From NCBI RefSeq assembly GCF_002364335.1, contig NZ_DEXW01000039.1, positions 16,644-80,643 on the forward strand: a DNA stretch of 64,000 nt, read 5' to 3'. The position numbers and the translations under genes were made by a program. Source of the DNA: Winogradskyella sp. UBA3174. Lineage in GTDB: Bacteria > Bacteroidota > Bacteroidia > Flavobacteriales > Flavobacteriaceae. Positions 1-7,352 of this stretch are shown piece by piece (within the stretch, counting starts at the first letter, position 1; each line of letters starts with the position of its first letter). The notes beneath the pieces were generated by a model that searched no databases, was not told the origin of the DNA, and worked only from the letters and a program-made list of their open reading frames with translations.

Positions 1-300
1 GAAATCACGGGAAGTTCAACAAACGAAATTCACGATAGTAAAAGTTTTAAATCACTTTTCACAGAATCTACAAGCATAAGAGATTATCAATATTCTGAAT
101 TAGTTGATGGTGCAGATGATGAATGGACAATAAGTAATGGAACATATAAACTTATTGCCAATTCAGTTGGAATGGAAGAAATGTACAATTTAGTGAATGA
201 CCCATATGAAAATAGCAATTTATTGAATGGACCTTTATCAACAATTGAACAGAACGCAAAATCGGAATTAGAAACTGAATTAACAAATATCCGAAATTAA
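1..300 (+). CDS. Sulfatase-like hydrolase, C-terminal end (partial)
   Basis: Frame 1 is open from the window edge to a TAA at 298-300 and encodes the last 99 residues of a longer protein. The stretch GTYKLIANSVGMEEMYNLVN followed by DPYENSNLL matches the usual C-terminal pattern of type I sulfatases (arylsulfatase family), where a 'Y/WKLI' strand precedes an 'E-x-YNL-x-NDPYE-x-x-NL' segment. The catalytic N-terminal part, with the formylglycine motif, lies outside the window, so activity and substrate cannot be judged. The next gene is a broken DUF6090 gene, suggesting an accessory neighbourhood. Related alkaline-phosphatase superfamily hydrolases share this tail. Confidence 0.65.
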   Translation, partial: EITGSSTNEIHDSKSFKSLFTESTSIRDYQYSELVDGADDEWTISNGTYKLIANSVGMEEMYNLVNDPYENSNLLNGPLSTIEQNAKSELETELTNIRN

Positions 301-335
301 AATAACTGGCTACAACACCGCATATTAAAAATTAC
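301..335 (+). repeat. Cassette-boundary-like motif after sulfatase gene
   Basis: Right after the stop codon comes GGCTACAACACCGCATATT followed by an A-rich run. A similar string, GGCTAACAACGTGTATAATT, occurs after the next gene at 1202-1221. The two match at the GGCTA-CAAC core and the following TAT/AAT segment. The role is inferred only from this position and similarity. Confidence 0.35.
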
Positions 336-466
336 TTCAAAGTGTCTAATCCATTGGGTTTTTTATATATTTATTGTCTTTTCTAATCCGAAAGGTTCGT
401 CCTTATTTACACGGAACTTTTCATATAGAAACCCGTTAGCATTCATTAAGACCAACCATTAACCAA

Positions 467-1196
467 ATGATAAAATTCTTTAGAAAAATTCGACAAAATA
501 TGCTGACTCAAAATAAATTCAGTAAATATCTGATTTACGCTATTGGAGAGATACTTCTTGTTGTCATTGGAATATTAATGGTTAGCTATTAATGATTGGA
601 AAAACGAACAAAGAATCAATTCAGAAGAAACAGCAACATTACAAAAGCTTATTCAAGATTTAAAAAGCGACAATAAACGTTATTTGAATAATATTGAGTT
701 TGGCGACTATTTAAAAGATGCCAAAGAAATTATGTTTAAAGAATCATTATCTGATGCTGAAATAAAAGAAGTTATGATTTTTAATGGTGCAATTCACAAA
801 GATTTAAACACACGAACTACAACCTATAATGAAATGCTTAATTCTGGTAGAATTTATAATTTATCCAATGAAAAATTGGTAGATAATGTTATAGCATATT
901 ATCAATTTCTTGACGAAAGCATTTACCAAACCAAAGAAAGTAGAAGAGAGTTTAGAACATTGTTTTACGGTCCTTATTTTACTGATTTCTGGTTTTGGAG
1001 AGTTGAAAAAAATCCTTTTCCTTATGCGAAAACTTTTTTTAGTAATAATGATTCACCAGCATACAGAAAATTAAAACAAAGTTCAGGATGGAGTATATTT
1101 ATTAATAATGATTTGTTGGAGAACAACCATGAATTATTAGAAAAGAACAATAAATTAATTGATTTTATAAGTAAAGAATTGACAGATAAAAAATAA
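467..1196 (+). pseudogene. DUF6090 family protein, frameshifted
   Basis: An ATG at 467 opens a frame reading MIKFFRKIRQNMLTQNKFSK, then a membrane helix (YLIYAIGEILLVVIGIL). This is the characteristic N-terminus of flavobacterial DUF6090 proteins. It ends after 41 codons at TAA 590-592. The normal continuation (AINDWKNEQRINSEETATLQ, residues of the conserved family core) lies in another frame from about 582 and runs to TAA 1194-1196. Loss of two bases (or gain of one) near 578-582 explains the break. There is no good start for the second part (first candidate TTG 684). I infer an inactivated single-helix membrane protein, or a sequencing error. Function of DUF6090 is unknown. Confidence 0.75.
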
Positions 1197-1201
1197 CGAA
1201 A

Positions 1202-1221
1202 GGCTAACAACGTGTATAATT
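1202..1221 (+). repeat. Cassette-boundary-like motif after DUF6090 gene
   Basis: GGCTAACAACGTGTATAATT starts six bases after the stop codon of the frameshifted DUF6090 gene. It resembles the motif after the sulfatase stop codon at about 311. Two unrelated adjacent genes with the same kind of 3' tail suggests a recombination or insertion boundary. This is inference from two copies only. Confidence 0.35.
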
Positions 1222-1564
1222 CTCACCCCTACTGAATAAAGGCTAAATAATTCTAAAAAAATATGTGTAAATATGATAATCTAAGAAAATATTGAAACTT
1301 TTAAATAAAAATTTTAATCAAAATTAATACCGATAATAATATTAAGATTAAACAAAAAAGCCTCTATTTCAAAGAATAATCAGAATAATTCACTGGCTTA
1401 CTTTTTAGGTTTTTTTTGATTTTTAAAATAGTAAGAATGAAAAACTAATTAACTCAATATTTATACTGCATACAATTCTGAATACGGTTTTAGCAATTAT
1501 TAACTTGTGAGCCCAGTAAACACCTTCTAAAACTTGTTAACCAAGAGTTTACAACCCAGAGATC

Positions 1565-1589
1565 ACGAGTTAAATTCTCGTTCTCGCTA
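1565..1589 (+). other. tRNA 3'-end remnant (T arm and acceptor strand)
   Basis: ACGAG (1565-1569) and CTCGT (1577-1581) form a perfect 5-bp stem around a 7-base loop (TTAAATT), exactly the geometry of a tRNA T arm. It is followed by seven bases (TCTCGCT, 1582-1588), a discriminator-like A and CA. The preceding GAGATC resembles the usual variable-loop junction. No matching 5' acceptor strand (AGCGAGA) is found 70-90 bases upstream, so this is not an intact tRNA. It could be a decayed tRNA or a tRNA 3' end left by an integrative element. Confidence 0.4.
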
Positions 1590-1795
1590 CAGCAATAAAA
1601 ACCGGAATACCTGATGTGGTTTTTTTTAATGCTTTACTAAAGAATTACTTCAAAATACAAAGTCATAAAAAAGCTGGCACCAATTAGTCTAAAACAAGTA
1701 TAAAGTTGAATTATAATCTATTAGAAATTCAATAACCCATATTATTACGAATAACTATGTCAAAGTAAAAAAATCGCAATACTAAAATGTATAAA

Positions 1796-2557
1796 TTATC
1801 TCTTTTTAACTTTAGATTTCACCTCTTTTATTTTTACATAAATCAGCTTCATACGCCCTCTTGAGTCTTCTCGTCTTTCTATTTCAAAAGCAGGTATCGA
1901 TTTAATTAAAGGTGTTAGTTTCTGAAAGCCATAATTTCTAGAATCAAAATTAGGTTGTTTCTTTTGTAGCAAACTACCAACATCTCCCAAAAACGCCCAA
2001 CCGTCATCATCAGCAACATCATCTATGGTTGCTGCTATAAACCGAATCTCTTTTTGAGTGATATTATCGTAGTTATTTTTAGTAACAGTTGTGGTCTCTG
2101 TAGATTCTGACTCACTTTCTGAATTCTGGTGTTTTAAAATTTCGATATAAATAAATTTATCACAAGCCACTATAAAAGGATTTGGTGTTTTCTTTTCTCC
2201 AATACCGTACACAGCCATACCTGCTTCACGTAAGCGAGTTGCCAAGCGTGTAAAGTCGCTATCACTAGATACTAAACAAAACCCATCCACTTTCTCTGAA
2301 TACAAAATATCCATAGCATCGATAATCATTGCAGAATCTGTAGCGTTCTTACCTGTAGTATACCCATATTGTTGAATTGGTGTAATGGCATTTTCTAACA
2401 GCAAATTTTTCCATTTATTTAAATTTGGTTTGGTCCAATCCCCATAAATACGTTTTATGGTTGGGTTACCGTATTTGGCAATTTCTTCCATCATTTCTTT
2501 TACGTATGCAGATGGTATGTTGTCTCCATCAATAAGGACTGCTAATTTTATATCCAT
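1796..2557 (-). CDS. NYN domain (LabA/DUF88-like) protein with C-terminal LOTUS domain
   Basis: This 253-residue soluble protein is a putative PIN-like ribonuclease. Residues 4-140 are a NYN domain: the VLIDGDNIP segment carries D10 and D12, a mid-domain DSAMIIDAMD helix follows, and CLVSSDSDF carries D99 and D101, giving the acidic metal site of the family. After an S/E/T-rich linker (about 143-160), residues 165-250 fit the OST-HTH/LOTUS type of RNA-binding module (FIAATIDDVADDDGW through the NFDSRNYGFQKLTPLI core). Members are usually annotated as 'NYN domain-containing protein'; RNA cleavage is inferred from the fold, not shown. The gene stands alone, with no partner on the same strand close by. 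Confidence 0.85.
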   Translation of the reverse strand: MDIKLAVLIDGDNIPSAYVKEMMEEIAKYGNPTIKRIYGDWTKPNLNKWKNLLLENAITPIQQYGYTTGKNATDSAMIIDAMDILYSEKVDGFCLVSSDSDFTRLATRLREAGMAVYGIGEKKTPNPFIVACDKFIYIEILKHQNSESESESTETTTVTKNNYDNITQKEIRFIAATIDDVADDDGWAFLGDVGSLLQKKQPNFDSRNYGFQKLTPLIKSIPAFEIERREDSRGRMKLIYVKIKEVKSKVKKR

Positions 2558-2607
2558 AAACTTTAATCAAATTATTTATTTACTTATAAAGGTAATTAGT
2601 TTAAAGT

Positions 2608-2636
2608 AAAAAACCACTCAAAAAGAAGTGGCTTTA
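2608..2636 (-). terminator. Rho-independent terminator for the 34-residue gene
   Basis: Read on the minus strand, CCACT (2631-2627) and AGTGG (2618-2614) form a short stem followed by a T-run (2613-2608). It lies 21 bases past the stop of the small lysine-rich gene and before the NYN gene. Confidence 0.55.
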
Positions 2637-2656
2637 TTAAACGTTGCTTAAAACTA

Positions 2657-2761
2657 TTATGTACGACTTGACTTTTTAGCCAATTTTGCAGCTTTTTTTT
2701 CTTTAGGTGTTAATGCCGCCTCTTTTTTTACATTTTTTTTTGAGTCTTTAGATTTTGCCAT
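2657..2761 (-). CDS. Small lysine-rich basic protein (34 aa)
   Basis: An ATG at 2761 opens a 34-codon frame ending in TAA at 2657. The protein begins MAKSKDSKKNVKKEAALTPK and continues EKKAAKLAKKSSRT. It is about one third lysine, with alanine, serine and a TPKEKKAAKLAKK helix-forming core, so it should be very basic and could bind nucleic acid or ribosomes. Similar unnamed short proteins are, to my recollection, common in Flavobacteriaceae. Support for it being real: clean start, its own terminator just downstream, and it fills an otherwise empty gap. Function unknown. Confidence 0.6.
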   Translation of the reverse strand: MAKSKDSKKNVKKEAALTPKEKKAAKLAKKSSRT

Positions 2762-3190
2762 GCTATTTCAAAGTTTATGATTGTGTTTTTAACTTAAAGA
2801 ATAAATGTAGTGAAAAAATATCATTGTGCGGCAACAAGTAATCTGCAGGTTGATAATTCTTCTCTTTATAAGATTTTATTAGTTTATTCGCAATAATCAC
2901 TCTCCCTCAATCCATTTACTATATGTGTATAGAATTCTTCATTTTATCATGTTTGTTTAGTCCTTATTAACAACATTAAAATATATGTCTATTGCTTGAA
3001 TATTTAAAAATAGCATCTTGTTTTTCTTAAATAATAAACCAATAATACTTTTAGTTTACACATCAAGCATTATAAAATAAACACCCTCATTTATAAGTAA
3101 TTATAGAAGTTCTTTTAATTTATGAATTAATACTAATCAATCATTAATTTGATTATTTTTAAACACTTAATTAAGCTAATTAACCACATT
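2762..3190. other. Intergenic region without recognisable gene
   Basis: AT-rich DNA between the divergent small lysine-rich gene and the amidohydrolase gene. No convincing open frame or hairpin seen; it should carry both promoters. The in-frame ATG at 3149 would add 14 residues before a normal signal peptide, so it is probably still leader. Confidence 0.5.
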
Positions 3191-6100
3191 ATGAAAAAAC
3201 ACATTCACTTTTGTATTACCCTCCTCCTGTTGTTTTGTTTAAATTTTTCAACGGCACAAGTCGCCTCTAAAGCAAAAGACACTGCTAAAAAAGCGACTAA
3301 AGAATTACCTTTAGAACCCACCCGAAAAATCAACTTTACTACCAATAAAGGGACTTGGGTTTCGGTAGATGTAAGTCCAGATGGTACAACCATAATGTTT
3401 GATATGATGGGAGATTTATACACCATACCTATCTCTGGTGGAAAAGCTAAACGAGTTACAGGTGGTATGCCTTACGATGTGCATCCACGCTATAGCCCAG
3501 ATGGAAAAAGTATTCTGTTTATTTCAGACAAAAGCGGTTCAGATAACCTTTGGACTATGGATTTAGACACCAATGAGCAAACCCAACTCACAAAAGATAA
3601 AAACAAGTACCATGTCTCAGCTGCTTGGAGTCCAGATGGTGAATATATTGTTGGAACACATGGTAGAAGAAATATAAAACCATTTATTGTACATAAAGAT
3701 GGTGGCTCTGGTGCCGATTTAATGAAAGAGCGCAAATCTGGCAAATATATAGATCCTGCCTTTAGTGCAGATGGAAAGCATATATATTTTTCAGCTCGTA
3801 ACGGTGCTTGGAACTACAATGCGCAGTTACCACAATACCAAATTATGAGTTTTGATCGTGAAGATGGAGATACCGAAACCATAACATCTCGTTATGGTTC
3901 TGCCTTTACTCCAACATTATCTAAAAACGGAATGTGGATGGTATATGGTAGCCGTTTTGAAGAGCATACAGGCTTAGTATTACGAAACCTCAACACTGGT
4001 GAAGAACGTTGGCTGGCTTATCCTGTTCAACGCGACGACCAAGAATCCATTGCTCCTCTAGGCGTTTTACCAGCAATGGCATTTACACCAGATAGCAAAT
4101 ATCTTGTCGCTTCTTATGGTGGCAAATTGTACAAAATAGGAATTGCTGATGATAAAGCTCAAGAGATCCCATTTTCAGTAGATGTAAATTTAGATATGGG
4201 ACCAATGGTATCGTTTAAATATCCTATTGATGATGAACCTGAAGCATTTGTAACACAAATTAGAGATGCAAAACCATCACCAGATGGCAAACAAGTTGCA
4301 TTTACGGCTTTAAACCGACTTTACGTAATGGCACTTAAAAATGGAACTCCAAAACGTTTAACCAATCATAATTTTACAGAAGCCATGCCAGAATGGTCAC
4401 CAGATGGAAAGCAAATTGTATTTACAACTTGGAAACCAGATGGAGGTCATTTATATAAAGTAAATACCAATGGTAAAGGCAACCCTCAACAATTAACTAA
4501 AGAACGTGGTATTTATAGTAATCCCGCTTGGTCTTATAAGAGTAACCGTATTGCTTTCACAAAAGGATCTGCGCAAACGTATGATGACGCTATTGATCCC
4601 TTTAACGGACGTGTGTATGAGGAATTAGCTTGGATTTCTATTGAAGACGGAACTATTACAATTATAGACAAGTCAAAAGGCAGAACAATGCCTCATTTTA
4701 CCAAAGTGACTGACCGTGTGTATCTAAATCATGCTGTTAAAGGTTTAATCTCTATTCGTTGGGATGGTAGTGACGAAAAAGAACATTTAAAATTAACAGG
4801 AATAAAAACTTATGGATCTTCTGATATCTTTGGAAAAGACCACGACAAAGCAGCTGCAATGCCAACACATGAAGAAGGTTGGCGTGAAACCAACAAAGGC
4901 TCTAGTCCTAGTGAAATAAGAATTGCTCCAGATGGCAAACACGCTTTGGCTAAGATAAATAACGATATCTACTCGGTTGTGATACCTATGATTGGCACCA
5001 CTCCATCCATCAATTTAGCGAAACCAGAGAATGCAGCATTCCCGGCAAATAAGTTAACGGTTATGGGCGGTGAATTTCCTGCTTGGTCTAACGATAGTAA
5101 AAAAGTACATTGGTCTTTAGGAGCAAGTCATTTTGCTTATGATTTAGTAAAAGGGAAAGTCTTTGCAGACAGTTTAGCATTAGCTAAGAAGAAAACGAAA
5201 GAATTAAAAGGAGCTAAAAAGAAAAGCGACTCTACCAAAACAGACAAAAAAAAAGAAGTTAAAAAGGATACTCCCGTTTTTAAAGCTCATGAATATAAAG
5301 TAAAGGTAACTTACAAACGTGCTATTCCTAAAGGTAAAACCTTACTTAAGGGAGGACGGATTATTACCATGAATGGTAAAAACGTTATAGAAAACGGTGA
5401 TCTTTTAATTGAAAATAATCGTATTGTAAATGTTGGTGCTTCAGGAAGTTTTAACATACCAAGTGATGCTAAGGTTATAGACATTACCGGAAAAACAGTC
5501 ACACCAGGTTTTGTAGATACACATGCGCACATGTGGCCAAATTGGGGAATACATAAAAACCAAGTTTGGATTTATTCTGCAAATCTTGCTTATGGAGTTA
5601 CAACAACTAGAGATCCACAAACAGCAACAACAGATGTACTTACGTACTCTGACATGGTTGATGCAGGTGTCATTCATGGTCCTCGTGTATATAGCACAGG
5701 TCCTGGAGTTGGCTATTGGGCTTATAATATTACAAGTCTAGAACACGCAAAAGAAGTGCTGAAGCAGTACAGCGAATACTATAATACTAAAAGTATAAAG
5801 AGTTATTTGGTTGGTAATCGTCAGCAAAGACAATGGGTTATTATGGCTTCGAAAGAATTAAAGCTAATGCCAACAACTGAGGGTGGTTTAGATTTTAAAC
5901 AAAATATGGTAAATATGATGGACGGTTATCCTGGTCATGAACACTCCTTCCCTATTTATCCTATTTACGAAGATGTTATAAAAACGGCTGCACGATCTCA
6001 AATGGCAATAACGCCAACACTTTTGGTGAGTTATGGTGGACCTTGGGCAGAAAATTATTTCTATTCAAGAGAAAACCCTTATACAGATAAAAAGATGCAA

Positions 6101-6589
6101 TATTTTACACCTTATGCTGAATTGGCTCAGAAATCGAGACGAAGACCGGGTTGGTTTATGGACGAAGAGCACGTGTTTAAGAAACACGCCGAGTTTATGA
6201 AAGACCTAATCGAGGCAGATGGTATTGGAGGTATCGGTAGTCACGGACAATTACAAGGCTTAGGTTTTCATTGGGAATTATGGGCTGTTGCCAGTGGTGG
6301 TATGAGTAATTATGATGCGTTGCGTTTGGCGACAATAAAAGGTTGTGAAGCTTTAGGTTTAGATAACGACTTAGGAACGTTAGAAGTTGGTAAACTGGCT
6401 GATATATTAATTATGAGCGGTAATCCTCTTAATAATTTAAGAAACACAAATACGTTAACACACGTTGTTAAAAATGGTGTTGTTTATGATGCCAATACTT
6501 TAGATGAAATTGCACCTATAGCAAAGAAAGCAGAAACGTTTCATTGGCAAACAAAAAAACCACAAGGTTTACCAGGTGTCAAAAATTAA
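3191..6589 (+). CDS. Secreted PD40 beta-propeller / amidohydrolase fusion
   Basis: I start at ATG 3191 because it gives a standard signal peptide (MKKHIHFC, hydrophobic core, ending FSTAQ); an upstream in-frame ATG at 3149 would bury it. The 1132-residue mature region has two parts. Residues about 40-670 hold TolB/PD40 WD-like blades (repeats of 'sPDGk.i.F', for example YSPDGKSILF, WSPDGKQIVF). A very lysine-rich linker follows (about 665-700). Residues about 715-1110 form an amidohydrolase barrel: GRIITMNGKNVIENGDLLIE, the metal-binding DTHAH motif (near residue 777), later GHEH and GSHG histidines, and the closing GTLEVGKLADILIM signature. This architecture is known in Bacteroidota secreted hydrolases. 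Substrate unknown; a peptidase- or prolidase-like role is possible. Monocistronic, with a terminator just downstream. Confidence 0.88.
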   Translation: MKKHIHFCITLLLLFCLNFSTAQVASKAKDTAKKATKELPLEPTRKINFTTNKGTWVSVDVSPDGTTIMFDMMGDLYTIPISGGKAKRVTGGMPYDVHPRYSPDGKSILFISDKSGSDNLWTMDLDTNEQTQLTKDKNKYHVSAAWSPDGEYIVGTHGRRNIKPFIVHKDGGSGADLMKERKSGKYIDPAFSADGKHIYFSARNGAWNYNAQLPQYQIMSFDREDGDTETITSRYGSAFTPTLSKNGMWMVYGSRFEEHTGLVLRNLNTGEERWLAYPVQRDDQESIAPLGVLPAMAFTPDSKYLVASYGGKLYKIGIADDKAQEIPFSVDVNLDMGPMVSFKYPIDDEPEAFVTQIRDAKPSPDGKQVAFTALNRLYVMALKNGTPKRLTNHNFTEAMPEWSPDGKQIVFTTWKPDGGHLYKVNTNGKGNPQQLTKERGIYSNPAWSYKSNRIAFTKGSAQTYDDAIDPFNGRVYEELAWISIEDGTITIIDKSKGRTMPHFTKVTDRVYLNHAVKGLISIRWDGSDEKEHLKLTGIKTYGSSDIFGKDHDKAAAMPTHEEGWRETNKGSSPSEIRIAPDGKHALAKINNDIYSVVIPMIGTTPSINLAKPENAAFPANKLTVMGGEFPAWSNDSKKVHWSLGASHFAYDLVKGKVFADSLALAKKKTKELKGAKKKSDSTKTDKKKEVKKDTPVFKAHEYKVKVTYKRAIPKGKTLLKGGRIITMNGKNVIENGDLLIENNRIVNVGASGSFNIPSDAKVIDITGKTVTPGFVDTHAHMWPNWGIHKNQVWIYSANLAYGVTTTRDPQTATTDVLTYSDMVDAGVIHGPRVYSTGPGVGYWAYNITSLEHAKEVLKQYSEYYNTKSIKSYLVGNRQQRQWVIMASKELKLMPTTEGGLDFKQNMVNMMDGYPGHEHSFPIYPIYEDVIKTAARSQMAITPTLLVSYGGPWAENYFYSRENPYTDKKMQYFTPYAELAQKSRRRPGWFMDEEHVFKKHAEFMKDLIEADGIGGIGSHGQLQGLGFHWELWAVASGGMSNYDALRLATIKGCEALGLDNDLGTLEVGKLADILIMSGNPLNNLRNTNTLTHVVKNGVVYDANTLDEIAPIAKKAETFHWQTKKPQGLPGVKN

Positions 6590-6610
6590 TGAAAACGCTA
6601 AATTTAAGTT

Positions 6611-6643
6611 AAAGCCATTACTATAACAGTAGTGGTTTTTTCT
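6611..6643 (+). terminator. Terminator after amidohydrolase gene
   Basis: CCATTACT (6615-6622) pairs with AGTAGTGG (6628-6635, one G-T pair) around a 5-base loop, followed by a T-rich run. It lies 22 bases after the stop codon. Confidence 0.7.
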
Positions 6644-6700
6644 TTAACCTAAGATTATCCTTAACTTTGCTTTTGTATATTAATTGCATTCTATTAAGCT

Positions 6701-7102
6701 ATGAAAAAGGATAAAAAACCAGACCACGTTGTATATAATACCGAAACAGAACGTTATGATGCGTTCTTAAAACCCTATGCAACAAGTTTATCAGCACCTG
6801 TAATTACAACTACAGATTCTTTAGCATGGAAAAACAGAAATATTAATAAAGTTAATAAACACGTACAAGCTAAATACAACGAACTTAAAACTGCTTATAC
6901 TGAAATGATGCAGCAGTACGAGTATAATAATTTGGTATATGGCGCTAGGTTTAATTTTGAACCTATTGTTGGCCAAATCTATCATCTTTATAAAAGAAAG
7001 GATGAATCTATCTTCCTTTCTATAATTGCACCTGAAGAATGTAACTTCAATCATGTTAATAGCTTTTATCTAGATGCTGATGGCATTTGGCATAAGAAAT
7101 AA
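6701..7102 (+). CDS. DUF2452 domain-containing protein
   Basis: This 133-residue soluble protein matches the DUF2452 family along its length: N-terminal KKPDHVVYNTETERYDAFLKPYATSL, a charged helical middle, and the C-terminal segment GARFNFEPIVGQIYHLYKRK with the closing 'FYLDADGIWHK'. No signal peptide or membrane segment. Function is unknown. It is an isolated gene downstream of the amidohydrolase terminator. A TAACTTTG (6662-6669) resembling the -7 box lies 31 bases before the start, without a clear -33 partner. Confidence 0.8.
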   Translation: MKKDKKPDHVVYNTETERYDAFLKPYATSLSAPVITTTDSLAWKNRNINKVNKHVQAKYNELKTAYTEMMQQYEYNNLVYGARFNFEPIVGQIYHLYKRKDESIFLSIIAPEECNFNHVNSFYLDADGIWHKK

Positions 7103-7284
7103 ACACTTCTAAATACAACAATTTACACTTACAAACTCCTCATTTTTAGAATTTCAAATACTAATTTGAAACCTCTCTTGTTTTTCTAATATCCGAATTA
7201 TACAGTTTCCCCCTACAATAAACATAACCATAAAAACCTAGTTATCAGGTGTTTATTTTTTAATAATGTATTTCATCGATTTTA

Positions 7285-7316
7285 TTTGTATTTAATAGAT
7301 GATACACTTAGATTTG
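7285..7316 (+). promoter_or_regulatory. Bacteroidota-type promoter of the giant T9SS gene
   Basis: TTTG at 7285-7288 and TAGATTTG at 7309-7316, separated by 20 bases, match the -33/-7 consensus (TTTG, TAnnTTTG) of the primary sigma factor of this phylum. Transcription would start about 30 bases ahead of the ATG at 7353. Confidence 0.75.
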
Positions 7317-7352
7317 ATACATAATTTAGTCCCAAACTAAAGTTAACCGCTT

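Larger units (their letters stand above)
1197..1795. other. Gene-poor AT-rich intergenic stretch
   Basis: No open frame with coding character is visible on either strand. It holds the cassette-like motif at 1202-1221, a tRNA-like 3' end at 1565-1589, and a weak hairpin near 1598-1627 ending in a T-run (AAAAACC pairing with GGTTTTT). It separates the accessory patch from the NYN gene. Confidence 0.6.

Noticed and set aside
1500..1592. Complete tRNA gene
   Set aside because: Only T arm and 3' acceptor strand are recognisable; D arm and 5' acceptor could not be found.
5441..5741. Overlapping frames on both strands inside the amidohydrolase gene
   Set aside because: They lie within the conserved DTHAH region of a strong coding frame, have no independent features, and follow from its base composition.
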